Part shown: positions 12,945-18,751 of the stretch, in pieces
How the letters are laid out: each line of letters starts with the position of its first letter
Position numbering within the stretch: the first letter of the stretch is position 1
Virus record (IMG/VR): IMGVR_UViG_3300046370_000366
Location: 1-22,809 of that record
Reading direction: 5' to 3' (one strand)
Length of the DNA stretch: 22,809 nt
Origin: a virus
The notes under the pieces: model-generated
What the model was told of the DNA's origin: nothing
The model's database searches: none
Seen by the model: the letters and a program-made list of their open reading frames with translations, nothing else
Made by a program: the position numbers and the translations under genes

Positions 12945-13027
12945 TTACCTCCGTAGCAGTAGCCCTCATTATCATTTCGGTGGTATTGGGGGCTTCTTTG
13001 TCTCATGAAAGAGGACAAAAATCATGA
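12941..13027 (+). CDS. 28-aa single-span membrane peptide gene with TTG start
   Basis: A frame starting TTG at 12941 inside the ERF stop (TTGA) and ending in a TGA that overlaps the methyltransferase ATG (ATGA at 13024-13027). It fills the whole gap between two genes. The product would read (M)ITSVAVALIIISVVLGAS followed by LSHERGQKS: a single hydrophobic span with a charged tail. The exact fit to both neighbours by four-base overlaps argues for translation. The rare start codon and lack of a family are the weak points. Role unknown; a small membrane effector or lysis-timing peptide is possible. Confidence 0.4.
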   Translation: MITSVAVALIIISVVLGASLSHERGQKS

Positions 13028-14067
13028 CACATGGATCACTATTTTCAGGGATTGGGGGCTTTGATTTAGCCTCAGAATGGATGGGGTGGGACAACAAGTT
13101 TCACTGTGAATGGGAGGACTTCCCACGTAGAGTTTTAGAGTATCACTTTCCAAACGCAATATCTTATGGAGACATCAAACAGACAGACTTCACTATTTGG
13201 AGGGGGCGAATCGACATCCTCTCAGGGGGATTCCCATGCCAACCCTACTCAAACGCAGGAAAACGACTTGGTAAGCAGGATGAGCGCCACTTGTGGCCTG
13301 AAATGCTTAGAACAATTCGAGAAATTAAACCACGTTGGGTTGTGGGCGAAAACGTTCGCGGCCTCCTTAATTGGAATGGAGGGGTGGTTCTCGATGAAAT
13401 CTACGCTGACTTGGAGAATGAAGGCTACGAAGTCTGGACGTTCGTACTTCCTGCTGCAAGCGTCAACGCTCCGCACAGAAGAGATAGGGCGTGGATTATT
13501 GCCTACTCCGACTGCCGTATCGAGGAGCGCAACCGTAGAGCAAACCATGAAGCGCAAGGAGAAGTATGGGGGCATAAAAAGGTCAATGTACTTAGAGAAT
13601 TACCTAGCACTTGGAATGTTGCCGACACCAGTAGCCTCAGACGTGGAGGGGGGAATATCTCACCCAAGGCAGATAAAGTACAAGGGGACGAGATGGGTCA
13701 GGGTGTCCGACAACACAGGGACAGAGTTTGGGGCGAAGCTGAGGGACGTAGCACAACTACTTCCAACACCAACGGCACGAGACTGGAAGGGCAAACAACA
13801 CAGCGAGTACATTCAGGACAGGGGCGAGAATCCCAAGTTCAAGATGGCGAGCGTTCCTGGCGTAGTAGCAAAACTCACGAATACAGATGGGAAACCTTCC
13901 CAACTAAATCCCCAATTTGTGGAGAACATGATGGGATTCCCCGAAAACTGGACTCTATTACCTTTCCTAAATGGCGAAAAGAGTCAATAAAGGCATATGG
14001 CAACGCAATTGTACCTCAAGTGGCTCATCAAATATTCAAGGCAATAGAACGTTATGAGCAGGGCTAA
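13024..14067 (+). CDS. dcm: cytosine-C5 DNA methyltransferase
   Basis: A 347-aa protein with all main C5-methyltransferase motifs in order: I, LFSGIGGFDLA (6-16), the SAM site; IV, GGFPCQPYSNAGKR (68-81) with catalytic Cys72; VI, GENVRGLL (108-115); VIII, HRRDRAWIIA (151-160); and X, GNAIVPQVA (326-334). It transfers a methyl group from SAM to C5 of cytosine, probably to protect phage DNA from restriction. Residues 190-300, where the target recognition domain should lie, are unusually low in complexity (Arg/Gly/Ser/Thr/Gln), which fits a second gene read in another frame over the same DNA (13166-13990). It overlaps the next gene by 14 bases. Confidence 0.88.
   Translation: MTHGSLFSGIGGFDLASEWMGWDNKFHCEWEDFPRRVLEYHFPNAISYGDIKQTDFTIWRGRIDILSGGFPCQPYSNAGKRLGKQDERHLWPEMLRTIREIKPRWVVGENVRGLLNWNGGVVLDEIYADLENEGYEVWTFVLPAASVNAPHRRDRAWIIAYSDCRIEERNRRANHEAQGEVWGHKKVNVLRELPSTWNVADTSSLRRGGGNISPKADKVQGDEMGQGVRQHRDRVWGEAEGRSTTTSNTNGTRLEGQTTQRVHSGQGRESQVQDGERSWRSSKTHEYRWETFPTKSPICGEHDGIPRKLDSITFPKWRKESIKAYGNAIVPQVAHQIFKAIERYEQG
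13166..13990 (+). CDS. nested protein in an alternative frame of the methyltransferase ('LPTP ... LNP.FVE.MMGFP..WT')
   Basis: A 274-aa open frame read +1 relative to the methyltransferase and lying wholly inside it. The translation has real protein signatures: MSATCGLKCLEQFEKLN, STLTWRMKATKSGRSYFLL (79-97), three LPTP motifs (LLPTPTA at 111, MLPTPVA at 151, LLPTPTARDWKG at 198) and LNPQFVENMMGFPENWT (247-263). I recognise the LPTP and MGFP..WT patterns from phage proteins usually annotated as methyltransferase-associated. In the main frame the same bases give PICGEHDGIPRKLDS, also a conserved methyltransferase stretch, so both frames look selected. The start is ATG with no clear ribosome site. 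Function unknown; perhaps a target-recognition or anti-restriction partner. Confidence 0.6.
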   Translation: METSNRQTSLFGGGESTSSQGDSHANPTQTQENDLVSRMSATCGLKCLEQFEKLNHVGLWAKTFAASLIGMEGWFSMKSTLTWRMKATKSGRSYFLLQASTLRTEEIGRGLLPTPTAVSRSATVEQTMKRKEKYGGIKRSMYLENYLALGMLPTPVASDVEGGISHPRQIKYKGTRWVRVSDNTGTEFGAKLRDVAQLLPTPTARDWKGKQHSEYIQDRGENPKFKMASVPGVVAKLTNTDGKPSQLNPQFVENMMGFPENWTLLPFLNGEKSQ

Positions 14068-14452
14068 GGGTAGAAGAACTATACGCAAAGCTATTGAGCA
14101 CCTAGAGGATCAGGGTATGCTAGTGGATGAGGTTGAGATGGGTGGCCGTTACAACTTGTACAAGGACTTGTTTGCAGGATACTGTACACAGTGTTGGGTT
14201 AAAAATTGTGAACATCAAGACGAGTTTAGGTTTGAGGGTTTTGACCTAATAGCGCTCCAAGAAAACAAGGTTTGGTTTATACAGGTAAAAACTAACACAC
14301 CACCACTCAGAAAAAATTATATTAGTTTTGCTAAGAAGTATGCAACTAGATATATTCACGTTCTTGCAATGACGTGGTATGACCGAAAAGGTTGGGTGCT
14401 TCACCGATTTACCAAGTCAGGAACCGTAAATAGAAAAGATTTAAGAACTTAA
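14054..14452 (+). CDS. Holliday-junction-resolvase-like (PD-(D/E)XK) nuclease with a Cys-rich insert
   Basis: A 132-aa protein with a compact nuclease layout: GRRTIRKAIEHLEDQG (6-21), GGRYNLYKDLF (30-40), then FRFEGFDLIALQENKVWFIQVKTN (58-81), where Asp64 and Gln77-x-Lys79 form the D...(E/Q)xK site. This resembles Hjc/VRR-type nucleases that cut branched DNA. Between the halves is CTQCWVKNCEH (44-54), with three Cys and a His that could bind zinc. In this operon it would resolve replication or recombination intermediates before packaging. It overlaps the methyltransferase by 14 bases and shares TAATG with the next gene. Confidence 0.6.
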   Translation: MSRAKGRRTIRKAIEHLEDQGMLVDEVEMGGRYNLYKDLFAGYCTQCWVKNCEHQDEFRFEGFDLIALQENKVWFIQVKTNTPPLRKNYISFAKKYATRYIHVLAMTWYDRKGWVLHRFTKSGTVNRKDLRT

Positions 14453-14694
14453 TGAGAAAAAAAATGACTACCAACGAACTAAACATAGTAACACTAATAA
14501 AGGCTAGCCCTAAGCCAGTCAAGTTTACTGACATAGAAAAAGTTATGCACTTTGATGCTAGCAAGGACAAGTATTGGTCTGTGTTTTCTACTATAGCTTG
14601 TTTGGTTGAGTCAGGAATAATAACAACAACAAACCATCCTAGCGTATATTCATTAACCAAATATGGTAGGATGAAGTATGATGAAATAACATGA
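14452..14694 (+). CDS. small winged-helix-like protein, 80 aa
   Basis: An 80-aa protein starting at the TAATG junction (14452); MTTNELN five codons in is an alternative start. The pattern NIVTLIKASPKPVKFTDIEKVMHFDASKDKYWSVFSTIACLVESGIITTTN, then YSLTKYGR, reads like a winged helix: helix, HTH ('~sTI~~LvesGII~') and a wing ending 'LT~~G~~~'. It may be a transcription regulator or a helicase-loader-like factor. No specific family is recognised. It overlaps the helicase gene by ATGA. Confidence 0.55.
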   Translation: MRKKMTTNELNIVTLIKASPKPVKFTDIEKVMHFDASKDKYWSVFSTIACLVESGIITTTNHPSVYSLTKYGRMKYDEIT

Positions 14695-15929
14695 ACCACC
14701 TACACTTAGAAGAGTGTCTTATAGGTACTCTGCTAAACCACATTGAATATAGAGACTTAATATTTGACATAACCGACAAAGACCACTTCCCAAACAGATA
14801 CCCTATATACTTAGAGGCGTGTAGACAACACAGTGAGGGAATGCACTTTGATGCTGAAACCATAAGTGCTAATGTCAAGGATTACCCATATACTCAAATA
14901 CTTGAGATGCAGATGTATGGGATACCCAGTGAACAGAAAATTAAGTCTTACGTATTTGCACTCAAGGAGCAAAGGGATCGAAGGTTACTTAAAGATTCTA
15001 TTGCTAAAACATATCATTACTCTCAAAAAGAGGATATAACCACTGATGACTTATTGCTACACATATCCAAGTTATCTGAGGATACCGAAGAGACTGGTGA
15101 TGCAGGAGCCTTGACCCCTATTGAGATATTTGAGAGAGAATCAAACAACCCTATAAAGCAAAAATTATCAACCAATGTAGGAATTATAGACCAAAAACTT
15201 TATAAAGACGTAGGTCTCCATAAGGGTGATATAAATGTTATACTTGCAGACTCTGGTCATGGTAAAACACAGTTTTCGTTATTTTTGGCTTCTCAGTTAT
15301 TGAATAGTGGTCACGTTGGACTGTGGTTTCAGATGGAGGATTATGATGTCAATACGGCTAAACAGATTGCCCTAAACTCTATGGATCATTGTGATAAGAT
15401 GTTTATTGTTGATGATAAAGATGATATAGACGATATAAAGAGGGTATGCAAGTTAGTAAAACAAGAGCATGGTTTAGACTTTGTGGTGATAGATTACATA
15501 CAAGAAGTGTATGCTAAGGGAAGGTTTGATTCTAGAACCTTGGAACTAAATTATGTGACCAAAGTACTCAAACAGATAGCTAAGGAAGTTAATGTGGTAG
15601 TAATCGTGCCTAGTCAAGTAACCATAAATGACCACGTAAGAAATGGTTGGCAATTAGAGCCTAGGTATAAAGACGCACAATGGGCACAAGTTATTAAGAA
15701 TGTGGCTCATTGTATGACCTCAGTATTTAGACCTTCTATGATTCAGTCATTAGTAGTAAATGATGGGCTCACCCAAAAAGTCTCAGGGTGGCATGAGGAT
15801 CAAAGATTCAATTATAATAGTGTATTTGTTAAGTTAGTAAAGTCCAGAAGAGGTGTTATAAGCCATGAACGAATACAACTAAACCATAACGGAGACAAAG
15901 GACTTGAGATAGCTAAACAAATGTTTTAG
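14691..15929 (+). CDS. dnaB: DnaB-type replicative DNA helicase
   Basis: A 412-aa protein with the N-terminal domain of DnaB helicases (EECLIGTLLNHIEYRDLIF, about 7-25, and FPNRYPIYLEACRQHSEG) and a RecA-like motor: Walker A ILADSGHGKTQF (184-195), a middle segment WFQMEDYDVNTAKQIAL (H1a-like 'E' and 'M'), Walker B DFVVIDYIQEV (263-273), and a motif-3-like VVVIVPSQV (302-310, usually 'SQL'). It would unwind DNA at the fork, presumably loaded at the origin by the Rep-O-like protein. It is shorter than bacterial DnaB (about 450-470 aa). No primase gene is visible in the window. The gene ends the overlapped series begun at 11412. Confidence 0.82.
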   Translation: MNHLHLEECLIGTLLNHIEYRDLIFDITDKDHFPNRYPIYLEACRQHSEGMHFDAETISANVKDYPYTQILEMQMYGIPSEQKIKSYVFALKEQRDRRLLKDSIAKTYHYSQKEDITTDDLLLHISKLSEDTEETGDAGALTPIEIFERESNNPIKQKLSTNVGIIDQKLYKDVGLHKGDINVILADSGHGKTQFSLFLASQLLNSGHVGLWFQMEDYDVNTAKQIALNSMDHCDKMFIVDDKDDIDDIKRVCKLVKQEHGLDFVVIDYIQEVYAKGRFDSRTLELNYVTKVLKQIAKEVNVVVIVPSQVTINDHVRNGWQLEPRYKDAQWAQVIKNVAHCMTSVFRPSMIQSLVVNDGLTQKVSGWHEDQRFNYNSVFVKLVKSRRGVISHERIQLNHNGDKGLEIAKQMF

Positions 15930-15930
15930 C

Positions 15931-15961
15931 TTGTTTAAGACGTGTGATGAGCGTATATTTC
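15931..15961 (+). promoter_or_regulatory. candidate promoter of the SSB-like gene
   Basis: TTG (15931-15933), 20 bases, then TATATTTC (15954-15961), one mismatch from TAnnTTTG. It lies at the end of the helicase gene and would give the SSB-like gene at 16001 its own short transcript ending at the terminators at 16386-16516. Confidence 0.35.
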
Positions 15962-16000
15962 ATCGTTCAATAAAACCTGAATTAAATCATATATAATACT

Positions 16001-16315
16001 ATGGCACTTTTATCAGATGTCTATTTAAAATTAGAAACACTAGAAACATTAGTGGCTGGCCTAAAAGCCAAGCAAAGCAAAGACCCTAAAGTAAAGGGTA
16101 TAAATATTACAGTAAGCGTTAATGACGAGGTTGATCGGTACGACAACAACGTTAGCGCATGGGTGGCTCAGTCTCAGGAAGAACGAGCTGCTAAAAAGGA
16201 ACGTTTTTATGTTGGGAACGGTGTATCGTTTTGGACAAACGGAACCGTATCCTTAGCAAGGGATCTAAAGGAAGGCGCACCGTCTGCGGAGGTGGACGCA
16301 CCTGTACCCTTTTAA
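16001..16315 (+). CDS. SSB-like single-strand DNA-binding protein candidate
   Basis: A 104-aa protein. The pattern ITVSVNDEVDRYDNNVSAWVAQSQEERAAKKERFYVGNGVSFWTNGT (about 36-82), with Tyr/Trp/Phe spaced in strands, is like a small family in marine phages; the fold is probably a beta-barrel. The C-terminus reads EVDAPVPF, an acidic tail ending Pro-Phe like bacterial SSB, where that tip recruits other replication proteins. Position after a DnaB helicase and recombination genes supports a single-strand binding role. Not proven: it lacks the length of classical SSB. An alternative is a helicase accessory protein. The leader reads A/T rich (ATATAATACT-ATG) without a Shine-Dalgarno site. Confidence 0.5.
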   Translation: MALLSDVYLKLETLETLVAGLKAKQSKDPKVKGINITVSVNDEVDRYDNNVSAWVAQSQEERAAKKERFYVGNGVSFWTNGTVSLARDLKEGAPSAEVDAPVPF

Positions 16316-16385
16316 TTTCAATGGTGACGAGATTGCTCGTCTCATTTACGAGAAATTAATTTAATTTTTTCATCATGTTATTGTT

Positions 16386-16417
16386 GAATAGGGAGTGTGA
16401 AAGCCCCTATTCTTTTT
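16386..16417 (+). terminator. intrinsic terminator after the replication operon
   Basis: GAATAGGG (16386-16393), an 11-base loop, CCCTATTC (16405-16412), then TTTTT. A perfect 8-base-pair stem. It lies 71 bases after the SSB-like stop. The 16316-16571 spacer holds this, a second terminator at 16483-16516, and no gene I can support. Confidence 0.7.
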
Positions 16418-16482
16418 CAGGACAATCCTGATACACCATGAAACATAACATTAATTTGTTAGTTTCTCGTTACTATGATATG

Positions 16483-16516
16483 AAAGGGGACTTGTGCGAG
16501 CAATGTTCCTTTTTTT
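16483..16516 (+). terminator. second intrinsic terminator before the lysis genes
   Basis: AAAGG-GAC-TTG pairs with CAA-GTTCC-TTT (arms 16483-16494 and 16501-16512, single-base bulges at two points), loop TGCGAG, followed by a run of seven T. It is 66 bases after the first terminator. The short region between could be a small transcript. Confidence 0.5.
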
Positions 16517-16571
16517 ATTGGTATTGATATTTTGGTCGTAACTACCTAGATTTTATCATTTAACTAACAAA

Positions 16572-16994
16572 ATGCGTATGTACTACGATTATTTTAGCAT
16601 TAAAGAATTTTTGGTGGATAGAGTCATGGTTAATGTTCCTATTCATGTAGTAGACAAGATAGAGAAGTGTCATAAGCCTATAATTAACCCTATACGCCAC
16701 AAGATAGGTCAGCCCATACAGGTGTCTCAGAACTCAGGGTATCGCTCGAAAGAATGGGAATTGTCGCATGGTAGAAGCGGAACTAGCGAACATACCTTTA
16801 CTGGGCTTGGGGCGGTAGATTATACGTGCGCAAACTTAGAATTACTACTAGAGGAACTTAGAGCGTCTGAATACAAGCGCATCTGTTATTATCCTGACCA
16901 AAAGTTTATACACTGTGACCACAAAGGAGACAGATACCACGAATTTGAAGCAGATGAGGATGGCAAATGGCAATACAAGGGCGAAAGAAAATAA
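16572..16994 (+). CDS. endolysin, M15-type peptidase
   Basis: A 140-aa cell-wall peptidase of the M15/D-Ala-D-Ala carboxypeptidase-like type. The zinc site is clear: NSGYRSKEW (54-62), SEHTFTGLGAVDYT with His74 and Asp83 (the usual 'S.H..G.A.D'), and KFIHCDHKG with His114 (111-119). Such enzymes cut peptidoglycan cross-bridge or stem peptides to lyse a Gram-negative cell. There is no signal peptide, so a holin is needed; it is the next gene (16967-17359), overlapping by 28 bases. The fold is minimal, with no wall-binding domain, as usual for Gram-negative hosts. Confidence 0.75.
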   Translation: MRMYYDYFSIKEFLVDRVMVNVPIHVVDKIEKCHKPIINPIRHKIGQPIQVSQNSGYRSKEWELSHGRSGTSEHTFTGLGAVDYTCANLELLLEELRASEYKRICYYPDQKFIHCDHKGDRYHEFEADEDGKWQYKGERK

Positions 16995-17359
16995 AAGCGG
17001 TTACGATAGATAACCGTAGCGTACCACAGGGTAATCTCCAAAAGGTTAAAGAAACCAAAGTGCCTAAGGTGATCCGTAGAAAAAAGGTATTGAGTAGAGC
17101 CAAAATCATTGGTATCATGGACTTCACAGTATATTTAATTAACAAAAGAGCCGTAACTATGACTTGGACTTGGTTAAAATCACGATTAAAAGAACCCTCC
17201 ACCTATCAAGGGGTAACCGCCATAGCTGGTGCTATTGGTGTGACCGTACAGCCTGATATGTATGAATCCATTGCAGCGTTAATGCTAGCCATCATTGGTG
17301 TGATCCAGACTATCAAGAAAGAAAAGAAAGATGATAATTTGCACAATGAAAACCCTTAA
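16967..17359 (+). CDS. holin, with uncertain start
   Basis: A 130-aa frame whose second half is a small holin: MTWTWLKSRLKEPSTYQGV then AIAGAIGVTVQPD (first span) and ESIAALMLAIIGVIQTI (second span), ending in a charged KKEKKDDN tail. The 'LKEPSTYQG' opening is a familiar phage holin signature. Three in-frame starts are possible: 16967, 17117 (MDFTVYL) and 17159 (MTWTWLKS), the last giving the usual 66-aa holin. The basic stretch before 17159 has no stops, so a longer form may also be made. Holins form holes in the inner membrane and time lysis. It directly follows the endolysin. Confidence 0.7.
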   Translation: MAIQGRKKIKAVTIDNRSVPQGNLQKVKETKVPKVIRRKKVLSRAKIIGIMDFTVYLINKRAVTMTWTWLKSRLKEPSTYQGVTAIAGAIGVTVQPDMYESIAALMLAIIGVIQTIKKEKKDDNLHNENP

Positions 17360-17405
17360 ATCTGCACAATAAAAGCCTTGACTAATTGATTAGACTTAGT
17401 TAGAT

Positions 17406-17414
17406 TTATCCACA
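17406..17414 (+). other. DnaA box (consensus) upstream of the DnaA-domain gene
   Basis: TTATCCACA, an exact DnaA box, in the 17360-17535 spacer, 122 bases before the DnaA domain IV gene. It may be the binding site of that gene's product, and so a control site or an origin element. Confidence 0.6.
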
Positions 17415-17453
17415 GTCTTAAGGATAGGGTTTTTTAGTAGAATTTTCCCTTAT

Positions 17454-17469
17454 CTGATGCGAGCATCAG
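17454..17469. repeat. 16-base near-palindrome beside terminator
   Basis: CTGATGC-GA-GCATCAG, an inverted repeat with 7-base arms, directly abuts the terminator stem at 17469. Two adjacent hairpins next to a DnaA box are unusual and could be a structural part of an origin. Confidence 0.5.
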
Positions 17470-17508
17470 CCCCCCAGTGCTAGACTGCTTAGTGGGGGGC
17501 ATTTTTTT
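17469..17508 (+). terminator. intrinsic terminator of the lysis operon
   Basis: GCCCCCCA (17469-17476) pairs with TGGGGGGC (17493-17500), an 8-base-pair G/C stem, followed by ATTTTTTT. It ends the endolysin/holin transcript and precedes the DnaA-domain gene, which then needs its own promoter (not recognised by me) or read-through. Confidence 0.7.
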
Positions 17509-17535
17509 ATTAATACAATAACAGAGGAGAACAAA

Positions 17536-17880
17536 ATGATAGCAGAACACATTGTAAGTTCCGTATGTAATAGATTTCAAATTACACGAAACGAATTAAG
17601 GAGTCAAAGTAGGAAGACACACCTAGTAGATGCTAGGCAAACCTGTGCATTTGCATTACGAAAATTTGGTTGTACCTACAAATATATAGGAAATGTTATA
17701 AATCGTAAGGATCATACCACAATAATGCACCTATTGAAGAATAGATTGCATAATATTCACGAGAATCAACGTATAGCTAATGAAGCCGTAAATGCATATA
17801 AAGACATGGCTGTTCCTAGGATAAGCCGTAAGAAGCTAAATATGGAGCAGTTTTTAGAGATGGTTCAAGAGAAAAGGTGA
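17536..17880 (+). CDS. stand-alone DnaA domain IV (DnaA-box-binding) protein
   Basis: A 114-aa protein that looks like the C-terminal DNA-binding domain of the bacterial initiator DnaA and nothing else. It has IVSSVCNRFQITRNELRSQSRK (about 6-27), VDARQTCAFALRKFGCTYKYIG (31-52), and NRKDHTTIMHLLKNRL (56-71), where 'DHTT(V/I)' is the DnaA signature. Domains I-III, including the ATPase, are absent (a full DnaA is about 450 aa). It should bind TTATNCACA boxes, three candidates for which lie in this window. It may steer host DnaA or the phage helicase to the origin, or block host initiation. The start has a good AGAGGAG ribosome site. A basic C-terminal tail follows. Confidence 0.78.
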   Translation: MIAEHIVSSVCNRFQITRNELRSQSRKTHLVDARQTCAFALRKFGCTYKYIGNVINRKDHTTIMHLLKNRLHNIHENQRIANEAVNAYKDMAVPRISRKKLNMEQFLEMVQEKR

Positions 17881-17885
17881 TTTCT

Positions 17886-18086
17886 ATGGAAATTCTAACA
17901 ATTTTATGTTTTGTCTCTAGCATGACCTATGTAGGGTGGCTATTCGGAATCGCCCAAAAGATAGAAGCCTCAGAGAAGTCAACCACTGAGGCATTTAAGG
18001 AAGGATACATAAAAGGGTATCTTGATGGGCACACCAAAAAAGAAAAGCCCTACTATGAGGACTTTCCTGAAATGGGTATAAACTAG
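17886..18086 (+). CDS. small membrane protein, 66 aa
   Basis: A 66-aa protein from the ATG at 17886 (MEILTILCFVSSMTYVGWLFG), chosen over a GTG at 17877 that overlaps the previous stop; both are possible. One N-terminal hydrophobic span is followed by a charged helix (KIEASEKSTTEAFKEGYIKGYLDG) and a polar tail. The layout, a single membrane anchor with a cytoplasmic or periplasmic tail, is common in spanin-like and other small phage membrane proteins, but no family is recognised. Its stop shares CTAG with the convergent gene at 18083. Confidence 0.55.
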   Translation: MEILTILCFVSSMTYVGWLFGIAQKIEASEKSTTEAFKEGYIKGYLDGHTKKEKPYYEDFPEMGIN

Positions 18087-18205
18087 CCTTTCTTGCTGCG
18101 ACCAGTTTTTTTCATAAAAGCCATTCTGCCGTTCTTGGCGTTTGGCTTTTTCTTTTTGTTTTTAGGGTCATCTTTGTGACCCATCTTTCCATAGTGTGAT
18201 GGCAT
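18083..18205 (-). CDS. small basic protein, 40 aa
   Basis: A short frame from the ATG at 18205, beginning MPSHYGKMGHKDDPKN and ending GRMAFMKKTGRSKKG, with about a third Lys/Arg. It starts 6 bases after the stop of the upstream coiled-coil gene in the same direction. Small Lys-rich proteins like this accompany tail and capsid genes in many marine phages. It converges on the gene at 17886-18086 with the stop codons overlapping in CTAG. Confidence 0.5.
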   Translation of the reverse strand: MPSHYGKMGHKDDPKNKKKKPNAKNGRMAFMKKTGRSKKG

Positions 18206-18211
18206 GATTGA

Positions 18212-18397
18212 TTATACCTCCTGTACCTCTGGTTCTTGTTGTTCTTCATTTTCTTCTTCAAGGTTTTTTATAGTATTTTCATATCCCTGAATAAGATAAG
18301 ATACTTGGTTCAACTTTATTGATAGCGACTTATGCTGTTGAAGTAACTCCTGCAATATTGCCTTGTTTTCTTCAATTATGGCTTCTTTATTTTCCAT
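18212..18397 (-). CDS. small coiled-coil protein, 61 aa
   Basis: A 61-aa, acidic, Gln/Glu-rich protein almost entirely helical: MENKEAIIEENKAILQELLQQ then KSLSIKLNQVSYLIQGYENTI and an acidic end EEENEEQQEPEVQEV. Leu/Ile spacing suggests an oligomeric coiled coil. No family recognised. It lies beside tail genes and has its own promoter candidate at 18435-18463. Confidence 0.5.
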   Translation of the reverse strand: MENKEAIIEENKAILQELLQQHKSLSIKLNQVSYLIQGYENTIKNLEEENEEQQEPEVQEV

Positions 18398-18414
18398 TTT
18401 ATATATATAAATTA

Positions 18415-18426
18415 GTTAACGTTAAC
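18415..18426. promoter_or_regulatory. 12-base palindrome near the promoter start point
   Basis: GTTAACGTTAAC is a perfect palindrome 9 bases downstream of the -10-like element, near the expected start of transcription toward 18397. A plausible repressor site. Confidence 0.35.
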
Positions 18427-18434
18427 GTCATGCC

Positions 18435-18463
18435 AATGTACAAATTTTATGCCCATCGGTCAA
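18435..18463 (-). promoter_or_regulatory. candidate sigma70-type promoter
   Basis: On the minus strand TTGACC (18458-18463), 17 bases, TACATT (18435-18440): close to TTGACA-N17-TATAAT. It faces the genes at 18397 and 18205 and lies just after the stop at 18485. Confidence 0.45.
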
Positions 18464-18474
18464 CATAATGACGT

Positions 18475-18488
18475 ATAGTTATAACTAT
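18475..18488. repeat. 14-base perfect palindrome
   Basis: ATAGTTATAACTAT is a perfect palindrome that overlaps the stop of the gene at 18485. It is upstream of the promoter candidate for the 61-aa gene, so it could be a regulator site. Confidence 0.35.
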
Positions 18489-18751
18489 TCGCCACCCTCT
18501 GACTCTTCGACAGGCTCTTCTTCTACTACTGGCTCTTCAATAGCAGGTAACCCTGACCAAAAAGAGTTAATAGCTGACTGATAATGGTCTGGTAGATCCG
18601 TAATCGTAGCATCCCTCTGAAAGTATTGCTTCTCTCTAGCGGTTGCTACTTCTACTTCGTTATCGTCAACAAATATCTTGCTGACTCGTACTGATACTGA
18701 CCCACTAGGGTCAATGCTTACTGTTTCGTATTGGGTTGTTATATGGCTCAT
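18485..18751 (-). CDS. tail-associated small protein, copy 2 (88 aa)
   Basis: An 88-aa protein from the ATG at 18751 (MSHITTQYETV), which overlaps the upstream stop as ATGA; a GTG at 18790 is open but less likely. It is similar to its upstream neighbour: SVSVRVSKIFVDDNEVEVATAREKQYFQRDATITDLPDHYQSAINSFW shares the pattern '~VS~R~...~~DD...~R....~DITDLP...Q..IN.~W'. The tail is acidic (EEPVEESEGGE). Such small proteins follow tail fibre genes in marine phages; a fibre chaperone or decoration role is possible but unproven. Confidence 0.6.
   Translation of the reverse strand: MSHITTQYETVSIDPSGSVSVRVSKIFVDDNEVEVATAREKQYFQRDATITDLPDHYQSAINSFWSGLPAIEEPVVEEEPVEESEGGE

Noticed and set aside
13249-13575. 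A 108-aa minus-strand frame within the methyltransferase
   Set aside because: No recognisable motif. The two plus-strand frames already account for the low stop frequency here.
16438-16527. A 29-aa frame MKHNINLLVSRYY... with a CEQC motif
   Set aside because: It runs through the terminator hairpin at 16483-16516 and has no ribosome site. I keep the terminator as the simpler explanation.
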